Assembly: GCA_030433055.1 (NCBI GenBank) | Contig: JAUILJ010000527.1 | Coordinates: forward strand, 1 to 6,105 | Source of the DNA: Polyangia bacterium | GTDB taxonomy: Bacteria > Myxococcota_A > Polyangia > Polyangiales > Polyangiaceae | Length of the DNA stretch: 6,105 nucleotides | Reading direction: 5' to 3' | Shown: piece after piece, positions 1 through 5,559 of the stretch | Numbering within the stretch: the first letter of the stretch is position 1 | Layout of the letters: every line of letters starts with the position of its first letter | The notes under the pieces: model-generated | Told to the model about the DNA's origin: nothing | The model's input: the letters and a program-made list of their open reading frames with translations, nothing else | Database searches by the model: none | Program-made: the position numbers and the translations under genes

Positions 1-9
1 GATAAGCTG

Positions 10-1680
10 TCATCGGTTGCCCCTGGTCTGTGCTGTGGCTGGAATTTCGTTGAGTTTGATGGCCTGGTTCGGGCATCGGCTCACTGCCCTGCGAGCGGCG
101 GGGAGCTGCTGCTCCGTCGGGTGAGCGACCCTGACCTCGCCCAAAGCGTCATTGCCTTCTCCCACGAAGAACAGCTCCGGCGCCTCGCTCATGCACACGG
201 CGTGGCCTTGGCAGAGGCGCGCGTCGATCTCGAGACGGTGGCGGGGCGCCGCCCCTGGCTCTGCGGCTGAGAACGGACAACCCTCGTCGCTGGGCCGCTC
301 ACGTATCCTCGGGGCAGCGGCGGGGATCGAGTCGCCAGGGCGTCGACGGAAGCGCACGCGGCAGGGTGACTTCGGCTGCACGATCATCTGGGTGTAGTCG
401 TCGTGGTAGTAGCTCTCCGGGTCGACGAGCTCCAGATCCATCCGCCGCACCAGCGCGGCGATGATGGTCTTGATCTGAAACATCGCGAAGGCGTTGCCCG
501 AGCACTTGTGCTTGCCGCCGCCGAACGGTTGATACGCATTGAGGTTCTTGTCTTCGGCGCGGTCCGGAGAGTAGCGATCGGGATCGAACGCCTCCGGGTT
601 CGGGAATAGCTCGGGGATGCGATGAGTGACGGGCGGCGCCACGCACACATATTTCCCCGCGGTAATGCGATAGTCGCGGAAACTGATCTCCTCCAGCACC
701 TTGCGCATCAAGATGATCAGCGGCGGGTGCAGCCGCAGCACCTCGCGCACCACGCTCTCGAGCAGCGGGAGCTGACGCAGCGATTCGAAGGTGACTTCCC
801 CCTCGCTCACGTAGACGGCGTCTACCTCTTCGCGCACCCGCTTGAGCAGCTGTGGGCGCTTGAGCAGCTCCAGCACCACCCAGGCGGTGGTCCCAGAGCT
901 GGTGTGGTGCCCTGCGAACATCGCGCCGACGAGCATCCCGGTGATTTCATAGGGCGTCGGGCGCGATCCGTCCTTGTAGCGGCTGTCGATCAGCGACTGG
1001 AACATGTCCGTGCTCTTGGCCGCTTGCTGCTCGCGCTTCTCGATGATCTCGCTGACCAGGCCCTCGAGTCGCTTGCGCGCGCGGTCGCGCTTCTTGAAGG
1101 CGGGTAGGGGCAGGAACGGGTGGATGTAAGCGATGGGCTGCACCCCTGCTTCGAGGTCGTGATAGATCTGCGCGAACTCTCGGGTGAGCTCGTAGCGAAA
1201 CTCCGGGCCGAGCAAGCAGTGGCTCGAGGTGTAGATCGTGAGCTCCTTGGTGAACTCCGTGAGATCCACGATTGCGCCGTCGCTCAGCGGCGAGATGAGG
1301 CCTTCGACTTCTCCGACGATCTTGCCAGCGTAGCTCCGCATGGATTTGTCGCGCAGCGCGGGCATGAGCATCCTGAGTTGCTGGTCCTTGCGATCCTGAG
1401 GGGCGTCGAACACCACCCCTTTGCCAAAGATCGGCGTCATCAGCTTGTAGGCAGCCGACTGGTCGAGTTGCTCGTCGGTGCCCCGGAAGAACAGCTCGCT
1501 GGCTTCGTCTCCGGTCAGCAGCACCATCCGTTGATGAAACATGCGGAACTCAGCGATATCCCCGAAGTCGTCTCTCACTCGCCGCATGAACTCGAACGGG
1601 TTCTTCCCGAACGACAGCATGTGACCCACCAGCGGTAGCGCCCCCGGGACCAGCGGTGGGTCCCTCCTCATACCTGGCAT
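10..1680 (-). CDS. CYP51-family cytochrome P450 (sterol 14-alpha-demethylase) fused to a C-terminal [3Fe-4S] ferredoxin
   Basis: Probable sterol 14-alpha-demethylase carrying its own electron-transfer domain; 556 residues, no membrane anchor, so a soluble cytoplasmic enzyme. Seen in the sequence: the CYP51 B'-C signature at residues 78-93 (YKLMTPIFGKGVVFDA), the I-helix motif AGHHTS at 256-261, the K-helix ExxR at E313-R316 followed by LHPPLIILMR, and the haem loop FGGGKHKCSG at 386-395 with Cys393 as thiolate ligand. The P450 part ends near residue 447. A Pro/Ala/Arg-rich linker (about 448-480) leads to a ferredoxin of about 65 residues with C490-x2-H-x2-C496 and C536-P, the three-cysteine pattern of mycobacterial P450 ferredoxins. 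From family knowledge, CYP51 removes the 14-alpha methyl of lanosterol-type sterols in three oxidations, and Methylococcus capsulatus has a CYP51-ferredoxin fusion of this layout. Inference: an external reductase supplies electrons to the ferredoxin. The start is uncertain: ATG at 1680 or the in-frame ATG at 1671, neither with a good ribosome site. It is divergent from a TetR gene. The stop lies at 10-12. No sterol was shown here, so another substrate is possible. Confidence 0.93.
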   Translation of the reverse strand: MPGMRRDPPLVPGALPLVGHMLSFGKNPFEFMRRVRDDFGDIAEFRMFHQRMVLLTGDEASELFFRGTDEQLDQSAAYKLMTPIFGKGVVFDAPQDRKDQQLRMLMPALRDKSMRSYAGKIVGEVEGLISPLSDGAIVDLTEFTKELTIYTSSHCLLGPEFRYELTREFAQIYHDLEAGVQPIAYIHPFLPLPAFKKRDRARKRLEGLVSEIIEKREQQAAKSTDMFQSLIDSRYKDGSRPTPYEITGMLVGAMFAGHHTSSGTTAWVVLELLKRPQLLKRVREEVDAVYVSEGEVTFESLRQLPLLESVVREVLRLHPPLIILMRKVLEEISFRDYRITAGKYVCVAPPVTHRIPELFPNPEAFDPDRYSPDRAEDKNLNAYQPFGGGKHKCSGNAFAMFQIKTIIAALVRRMDLELVDPESYYHDDYTQMIVQPKSPCRVRFRRRPGDSIPAAAPRIRERPSDEGCPFSAAEPGAAPRHRLEIDARLCQGHAVCMSEAPELFFVGEGNDALGEVRVAHPTEQQLPAARRAVSRCPNQAIKLNEIPATAQTRGNR

Positions 1681-1688
1681 GGGAGGAC

Positions 1689-1715
1689 GCTATACGACTT
1701 TACAAAGTCGATCAA
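1689..1715 (-). promoter_or_regulatory. Candidate promoter of the CYP51-ferredoxin gene
   Basis: Reading the minus strand, TTGATC (1715-1710) could serve as a -35 and TATAGC (1694-1689) as a -10. The 15-bp spacer is shorter than ideal and consists almost entirely of the inverted repeat. A start site about 7 bp after the -10 would fall within a few bases of the ATG at 1680, so the transcript would be leaderless or nearly so, or translation begins at the ATG at 1671. Both boxes are approximate matches to the sigma-70 consensus, and sigma preferences of this organism are unknown. Confidence 0.3.
1695..1710. promoter_or_regulatory. Perfect inverted repeat, candidate TetR operator
   Basis: CGACTTTACAAAGTCG has two exact 7-bp arms (CGACTTT and AAAGTCG) around a central AC. 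It lies 14 bp from the P450 ATG at 1680 and 43 bp before the preferred regulator ATG at 1754. It is AT-rich compared with its surroundings and sits between or on possible promoter boxes for both divergent genes. TetR dimers typically bind palindromes of this size in such gaps, which supports a role as the operator of the adjacent regulator. A weaker related sequence, CTTGTAAG at 1716-1723, follows directly and resembles a degenerate second half-site. Binding itself is inferred. Confidence 0.6.
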
Positions 1716-1725
1716 CTTGTAAGAT
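1699..1725 (+). promoter_or_regulatory. Candidate promoter of the TetR gene
   Basis: TTTACA at 1699-1704 matches the sigma-70 -35 consensus at five of six bases and lies inside the inverted repeat. A possible -10 is TAAGAT at 1720-1725 (15-bp spacer), or AGATTT two bases further on (17-bp spacer); both are weak. If used, the regulator would block its own transcription on binding the palindrome, and the leader before the ATG at 1754 would be about 20 bases. Confidence 0.28.
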
Positions 1726-1753
1726 TTGCTCCTGCATGCAAGATACCCAGAGC

Positions 1754-2332
1754 ATGGGAAGTCGCGTGAAACCCACAGAGCCGAGAGACACCCAGGCGCG
1801 CGTGCTGGAAGCCGCGGTCCGCTGCGTGGAGCGCTGGGGGATTGAAAAGGTGAGCCTGGGAGATATCGCCAGGGAGGCGGGAGTCACGCGGCCGACCGTC
1901 TACAGCTACTACGATAGCCGTGACGCCGTCGTCGCCGCCGCGCTTCTGGCGCGGGGCTATACGTTCGGCGAGAAGATGAAGGCGCACCTGTGCCGGTTCG
2001 AGGGGCCGGAAGCGCGGCTGGTGGAGGCGCTGGTCTACGCGCTCGACAAACTCCCCAAGGAGCCTTACCTCACGCTCATCACGGATAGCCGCCTGGGCGA
2101 GCTAGTAGGCAGCCAGGCGCTGACGTCGCTGGAGGGACAAAAAATCTGCCTGGAAATATTCCAGGTGATCCTCGAGGGGCGCGAAGACTTGCTCGGGGAG
2201 CTGCCGGAGATCATCGAGGTCAGCGTTCGGCTGCTGCTGTCCCTGCTGATGGTCGCGGGGCCCAAGCGCCGCAGCAAGGCGGAGCTGCGCGCTTTCTTGC
2301 AGCGCAGGCTGTTGCCCGCCGTTGGTCTTTGA
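1754..2332 (+). CDS. TetR-family transcriptional regulator
   Basis: Predicted DNA-binding repressor of 192 residues, a normal length for TetR. The N-terminal helix-turn-helix region (about residues 15-60) is clear: RVLEAAVRCVERWGIEKVSL, then DIAREAGVTRPTVYSYYDSRD, which carries the family's recognition helix and the following Tyr-Tyr turn. Residues 61-192 form the helical ligand and dimerisation half, which is too variable to name a ligand. The frame is open back to an ATG at 1679, but that start would overlap the divergent P450 start and place the palindrome inside the gene. The ATG at 1736 has no ribosome site either. I therefore prefer 1754, just before the conserved domain, although its ribosome site is also weak. 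Its placement back to back with the CYP51-ferredoxin gene suggests control of that gene and itself, possibly in response to a sterol or other P450 substrate; that is inference. It ends 18 bp from the convergent acetyltransferase gene. Confidence 0.9.
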   Translation: MGSRVKPTEPRDTQARVLEAAVRCVERWGIEKVSLGDIAREAGVTRPTVYSYYDSRDAVVAAALLARGYTFGEKMKAHLCRFEGPEARLVEALVYALDKLPKEPYLTLITDSRLGELVGSQALTSLEGQKICLEIFQVILEGREDLLGELPEIIEVSVRLLLSLLMVAGPKRRSKAELRAFLQRRLLPAVGL

Positions 2333-2350
2333 GCGCGGGCCGAAGCGCGA

Positions 2351-2935
2351 TCAGGAGCGGCGCGCAGCCGGCTGCTGAGTGGTCCACTCCGCCTTGTCGA
2401 GTTGAAAATGCTCGAGCTCGATCCCGCTGTAGTAGCGCTGGGTCTGGCCGTCGTGGATCAACCCAATGGCCTTCGCCACGTTGAGCGAGCGCTGGTTGGG
2501 AGGCTCCACGACGGCGTGCAGGCGGTCGAGGCCCAAGGTCGTGAAGCCATAGCGCAGCAGGCCTCGGCCGCCTTCGCTCGCGAAGCCACGACCCCACTGG
2601 CTGCGGCGCAGGTGCCACCCGATCTCGATATCGAAGGTCAGGCTGCCGCTCACGCCCGGTAGTGGTTTGAGCAGCAGGTTCCCCACCAGCTCGCCGGTTT
2701 CCCGCTCGAAGGTCGCGAAGCCACCCATGCCGCGAGGAAACATCTCGTTGCGGCGCTGGATGCGCTCCAACATGTCGAGCATCCCGGCGTGAGTCGTGAT
2801 GGGCTGCATACCGATGAAGCGTACGACCTCGGGATCACCGTAGAGGTTCAGTCCGGCTTCGGCGTCTTCGAGGCGCCAAGGGCGCGCGACCAGGCGCGGC
2901 GTCTCGAAGACGATATCGGTGAGGTTGGAGTTCAT
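2351..2935 (-). CDS. GNAT-family N-acetyltransferase, RimJ/RimL-like
   Basis: Predicted acetyl-CoA-dependent N-acetyltransferase of 194 residues. Seen in the sequence: the opening ETPRLVARPWRLEDAEA (11-27), typical of the RimJ/RimL branch; the strand DIEIGWHL (102-109), followed by the acetyl-CoA pyrophosphate loop SQWGRGFASEG (112-122), a Q-x-x-G-x-G/A motif; and the C-terminal PNQRSLNVAKAIG (146-158), matching the N-x-x-S-x-x-V-x-x-x-x-G pattern of this family. Relatives acetylate the N-terminus of ribosomal proteins or small amines and antibiotics; the substrate here cannot be read from sequence. The ATG lies 24 bp after the lgt stop on the same strand, so it is probably the second gene of an lgt operon. 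No separate promoter or strong ribosome site is evident in the gap. No link to lipoprotein processing is implied beyond co-transcription. The C-terminus ends in a short arginine-rich stretch. Confidence 0.9.
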   Translation of the reverse strand: MNSNLTDIVFETPRLVARPWRLEDAEAGLNLYGDPEVVRFIGMQPITTHAGMLDMLERIQRRNEMFPRGMGGFATFERETGELVGNLLLKPLPGVSGSLTFDIEIGWHLRRSQWGRGFASEGGRGLLRYGFTTLGLDRLHAVVEPPNQRSLNVAKAIGLIHDGQTQRYYSGIELEHFQLDKAEWTTQQPAARRS

Positions 2936-2959
2936 GGCTGCTCGGGCGGCGAGACGGAG

Positions 2960-4321
2960 CTACTTCTTTTCTCCGTCGTCTTCCTCGTCTTCGTCTTGGT
3001 CGTCTTGGTCGTCTTGGTCGTCTTCGTCGTCCTTGGACGGCTCCGGCGGTGGCTTGCTGGACGCGGGCTTGGACTCGACCTGGTCTTCGTCGTCCTCGTC
3101 CTCGTCGTCTTCGTCGTTTTCCGCGGCCTCAGCCTTGGGAGCTGGCTTGGCCTTCTTGACCTTCTTCTTCCCGGCTTTCTTCTTCTTGATCTTCTTCTTG
3201 CCAGTCTTCTTCTTCGCTTTCTTCCTGGGGCGAGGGGGCTCCTCGTCGTCGAGCTCCTCATCGTCGAGGTCGTCGAGGTCGTCGAGATCCTCGTCGTCGA
3301 GGTCCTCGTCCAGGTACTCCTCCCGGGGCTTCCAGCCTACGGGCAGGTGCTTGGTGATGGCCCAGTAGATGCCATAGAAGCCCAGCAACATGCCCGGGAT
3401 GCTCAGGTACTGGCCCATGGTCAGCCCTGCTTCCTTGAGCGTATTGGTGTCTCCCTTGGTCTGGTACTCCTTCCAGAATTCCACCAGGAAACGCCCAGGA
3501 AAGTACAAGGAGAAGAATATGGAGATCAGCAGGCCTCGGGGGCGCTTCTCCTTGCCCCACTTGCGGTCCGCCAGATACAGCGCGAGCAAGATCAGCAACC
3601 CCAGAGCGACCTCGAACAGCTGGGTTGGATAGCGGTACGGTACATCCTTGCCGGCCGCTACGAGCTCCGCGTCATAGCGGGGGAACTGCACACCCCAGCT
3701 CTGGCTTGGCACCTTGCGGCCAACGATCTCAGAGTTCAGGAAGTTGCCGACACGCACCAACGTGGCGCCGAGCGCCGCGCTGAACGCAAATCGATCCGCG
3801 CCTTCCAGGAACGCGATGCCCCGCCGCTTGGTGAAGATGAACATCGCGATGATCAGGCCAGCGACCGCCCCGTGGCTCGCGAGCCCCCCGGTCCAGATCT
3901 CCAGGACCCAGACCGGGTCCTGCATCGCTTTGTCCAGATCGTAGAACAGCACGTGGCCGAGCCGCGACCCGATCAGCACCCCGAGCACGCCGTAGACGAT
4001 GAAGTCCCCCGCGTCGTCAGGATCGCCGCCGCCTCGCTCGATCTGCCATTTGAGCAACGCGTATCCGCCGAGAAACACCCCGACGAACAGCAAGCTGTAC
4101 CAGCGGATCGGGATGTCCGGGCGCATGTCGCCCCAGCGCAGCGCCGCGTAGCCCGCGACACCGGCGACCACCAGGCCGAAGATGGGGGACATCTTCTCGC
4201 GGATCGAGATGATGGCCGAGATCAGGCCCAGCGCGACCACGGCGAAGAGCACGTACTTGAGGTCGAAGGGCAGGTGAATGCTGAAAGCGATGGGATCGTG
4301 GTCCCACTTGAAGCTAGGCAC
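2960..4321 (-). CDS. lgt: Prolipoprotein diacylglyceryl transferase (Lgt) with extended N-terminus and charged C-terminal tail
   Basis: Inner-membrane enzyme that transfers diacylglycerol from phosphatidylglycerol to the lipobox cysteine of prelipoproteins, the first step of lipoprotein maturation. The Lgt signature is at residues 190-202 (RVGNFLNSEIVGR). By motif alignment, R190, N193, E198 and G201 match E. coli R143, N146, E151 and G154; H150 in GGLASHG matches H103; Y273, R277 and E281 match Y235, R239 and E243. The catalytic core therefore looks intact. At 453 residues it is far longer than E. coli Lgt (about 290). The opening DPIAFSIHLPFDLKY (9-23) resembles the usual Lgt N-terminus, but two hydrophobic stretches (about 24-40 and 46-62) precede the RWY helix at 73. 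Beyond residue 335 is a tail: acidic 336-361, lysine-rich 366-397, acidic 401-413, a Pro/Ser linker, and acidic 431-449. In Lgt the C-terminus faces the cytoplasm. The start is a GTG at 4321 with no good ribosome site. The acetyltransferase gene follows 24 bp after the stop. Confidence 0.95.
   Translation of the reverse strand: MPSFKWDHDPIAFSIHLPFDLKYVLFAVVALGLISAIISIREKMSPIFGLVVAGVAGYAALRWGDMRPDIPIRWYSLLFVGVFLGGYALLKWQIERGGGDPDDAGDFIVYGVLGVLIGSRLGHVLFYDLDKAMQDPVWVLEIWTGGLASHGAVAGLIIAMFIFTKRRGIAFLEGADRFAFSAALGATLVRVGNFLNSEIVGRKVPSQSWGVQFPRYDAELVAAGKDVPYRYPTQLFEVALGLLILLALYLADRKWGKEKRPRGLLISIFFSLYFPGRFLVEFWKEYQTKGDTNTLKEAGLTMGQYLSIPGMLLGFYGIYWAITKHLPVGWKPREEYLDEDLDDEDLDDLDDLDDEELDDEEPPRPRKKAKKKTGKKKIKKKKAGKKKVKKAKPAPKAEAAENDEDDEDEDDEDQVESKPASSKPPPEPSKDDEDDQDDQDDQDEDEEDDGEKK
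2991..3026. repeat. 9-bp tandem repeat inside the lgt tail (DDQ repeats)
   Basis: Three exact copies of TCGTCTTGG at 2991-2999, 3000-3008 and 3009-3017 are followed by a near copy ending in TTCG at 3018-3026. Read on the coding strand they give repeated Asp-Asp-Gln near the C-terminus of Lgt. Because the unit is a multiple of three, copy number could change without breaking the reading frame. Confidence 0.85.
3261..3287. repeat. 9-bp tandem repeat inside the lgt tail (Leu-Asp-Asp repeats)
   Basis: TCGTCGAGG occurs at 3261-3269 and 3270-3278, with a one-base variant (TCGTCGAGA) at 3279-3287. It encodes repeated Leu-Asp-Asp units in the first acidic block of the tail. Similar but interrupted units continue to about 3310. 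It is independent of the DDQ repeat at 2991-3026. Confidence 0.75.
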
Positions 4322-4754
4322 TTGGACTCACTTTTGGTTCTGGGGCTGCGTTGTCCGCTGAGTTCGTTTCCGCCGTGTGGTTAGCGGCTGGCGGAGGGGT
4401 CTTCGCACGGATGCGCGCGGTGCGGGAGACAAAGCTGACGTGGCCCTGGAGGGCCGCAAAGCGCGGCTAGGATACCTCAATAGCCCCGTCTGGAAAGGAA
4501 GCGGAACTGGCGTAATTTCAAAGGTTTACGGTTGTCGGCCGGGCACTCCGTGGCGTCGGTCGTGGGCAGCGGCGCAGCCCGGCGAGCGCTGACCGCCTGT
4601 TCGAACCACGCGCAAGCGTTGCTTCAGGGGTCACACAACGCCTCGGGCGCGTGGATATTCCAGCGCCGCGTCGAGCCTCGCCTGGCCACACCAGCGACGG
4701 GCGGGGGCCGACGAGCCTGGGCCTGTTGCCACTACCGTGAGGAACCGCGGCCTG
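4322..4754. other. Gene-free stretch between lgt and a lipoprotein gene
   Basis: I see no supported gene in these 433 bp. Short open frames on the plus strand (4377-4592 and 4532-4780) lack ribosome sites and any recognisable protein pattern. The stretch should hold the lgt promoter (minus strand) and the end of the lipoprotein transcript coming from the right. Inverted repeats are present: GGCCCT/AGGGCC at 4442-4455, overlapping GCCGC/GCGGC at 4453-4467, and GCGTTG/CAACGC at 4616-4621 and 4636-4641 with a 14-base loop. None is followed by a T-run, so none is a convincing intrinsic terminator. No clear sigma-70 promoter stands out. Confidence 0.5.
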
Positions 4755-5408
4755 TCAGTAGACGCGGAAGGTCTGGATGACCCGCATCATCTCGTCGTCG
4801 ATCGACTTGAGCGATTTGCCTTGATACACGACCTGCACAAGCAAAATGCGGTGGTCGCTTCGCACCAGGTACTCGCGGGTATTGCTCATCAGTGGCTCTT
4901 TGGGCGCGTCGACCGGTCGCTGTACGTGATAGGCGCGGCCCTGAGCGTTGTAGGTCGACATGGCCACGGCGGGCGCGAGGATCTTTCCGCCCTTCTTCTT
5001 CACGTCGTCTTCGTAGTGCCCCATGATCACCCGCCAGGGGTCCCAGGGCGACTCGAGGCGCTCGTAGATCGCGAACATGTACTGCTCGGGGCTCATGTAC
5101 TCGATGAAGCGCCCCTGCGGCTGGTTGCTCGCCGAGCGGATCTGCCAGTTCTTGGGTCGCGAGAAGCGCACCGTGGAGCTGAGCACGCCCACCCCGATGA
5201 AGCCGGGCTTCTTCGACTCGAGGTCGAGGGGCGGGTAGCGCACCTCGAAGCGACTCAGATCGCTGTCCGAGAGCTGGTCGTAGGCGTAGAAGACCTCGTT
5301 CTGAAACGCACGAGGGTCTGGGCCAGAGGCGCACCCTGTGCCGAGCCCCACGAACAAGAGGCTGGAATAGGCGAGTGCCCAACGGGTCAGGTGCCGACGC
5401 ACGCTCAT
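4755..5408 (-). CDS. Predicted lipoprotein of unknown function
   Basis: 217 residues from the ATG at 5408. The N-terminus is a lipoprotein signal peptide: basic MSVRRHLTR, hydrophobic residues 10-22, then GLGTGC with Cys26 as the likely lipidation site. Gly at -3 makes the lipobox imperfect. An upstream in-frame ATG at 5477 would add 23 residues that spoil the signal peptide, so 5408 is preferred; no strong ribosome site precedes either. The mature part contains an F-SRPKNWQI segment (about 82-90) and ends in a strand-helix-strand pattern (YLVRSDHRILLVQVVYQG, then DDEMMRVIQTFRV). This resembles the layout of the PsbP/Mog1/DcrB-like fold, though only as an impression from pattern. Gly-Ser-free and Cys-poor after lipidation, it gives no sign of enzymatic motifs. 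It should be exported and lipidated by the neighbouring Lgt. It is divergent from the second lipoprotein gene across about 150 bp. I do not recognise a specific family. Confidence 0.8.
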   Translation of the reverse strand: MSVRRHLTRWALAYSSLLFVGLGTGCASGPDPRAFQNEVFYAYDQLSDSDLSRFEVRYPPLDLESKKPGFIGVGVLSSTVRFSRPKNWQIRSASNQPQGRFIEYMSPEQYMFAIYERLESPWDPWRVIMGHYEDDVKKKGGKILAPAVAMSTYNAQGRAYHVQRPVDAPKEPLMSNTREYLVRSDHRILLVQVVYQGKSLKSIDDEMMRVIQTFRVY

Positions 5409-5501
5409 GACTGAAGCGTAATCAGAGGAGCAAAGGCAGGCCAAATTGTTGCCGGCGTCAGCGCCCCGGGCGGGCAACGGTCCTCGGGCCGCGCGCTATC
5501 G

Positions 5502-5507
5502 TACAAT
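5502..5507 (+). promoter_or_regulatory. Candidate -10 box for the right-hand lipoprotein gene
   Basis: TACAAT matches the -10 consensus at five of six bases in otherwise GC-rich sequence. No good -35 is found at 16-18 bp upstream. It would start a transcript near 5514, giving a leader of about 45 bases before the GTG at 5560. That would also exclude the ATG at 5511 as a start. Confidence 0.3.
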
Positions 5508-5559
5508 CAGATGCGCCGGTTTCTTCTGTCGGAGCTTCCGCTCTTGCTAGCCTTTCTGC

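Noticed and set aside
622..1638. Two plus-strand open frames opposite the P450
   Set aside because: High-GC antisense shadows of a well-supported CYP51 gene; no recognisable protein features.
1679..1753. Longer TetR start at ATG 1679
   Set aside because: It would overlap the divergent P450 start and translate the palindrome; the added residues are not TetR-like.
2330..2353. Possible terminator in the 18-bp gap between the convergent TetR and acetyltransferase genes
   Set aside because: Only short GCGC arms and no T-run on either strand.
2919..3368. Plus-strand serine-rich open frame opposite the lgt tail
   Set aside because: Serine runs arise from the TCG/TCC complement of the acidic codons; no start context or family pattern.
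2789..4384. Long plus-strand open frame (531 codons) opposite lgt and the acetyltransferase
   Set aside because: It is antisense to a protein with all Lgt catalytic motifs; its Val/Leu runs are simply the complement of the Asp/Lys codons in the Lgt tail.
4590..4625. GTTCGAACC resembling a tRNA T-loop
   Set aside because: The flanking bases do not form a five-pair T-stem on either strand, and no acceptor or anticodon arms are found.
4377..4780. Small plus-strand open frames in the gap right of lgt
   Set aside because: Arg/Gly/Ala-rich composition typical of chance frames in GC-rich DNA, with no ribosome site.
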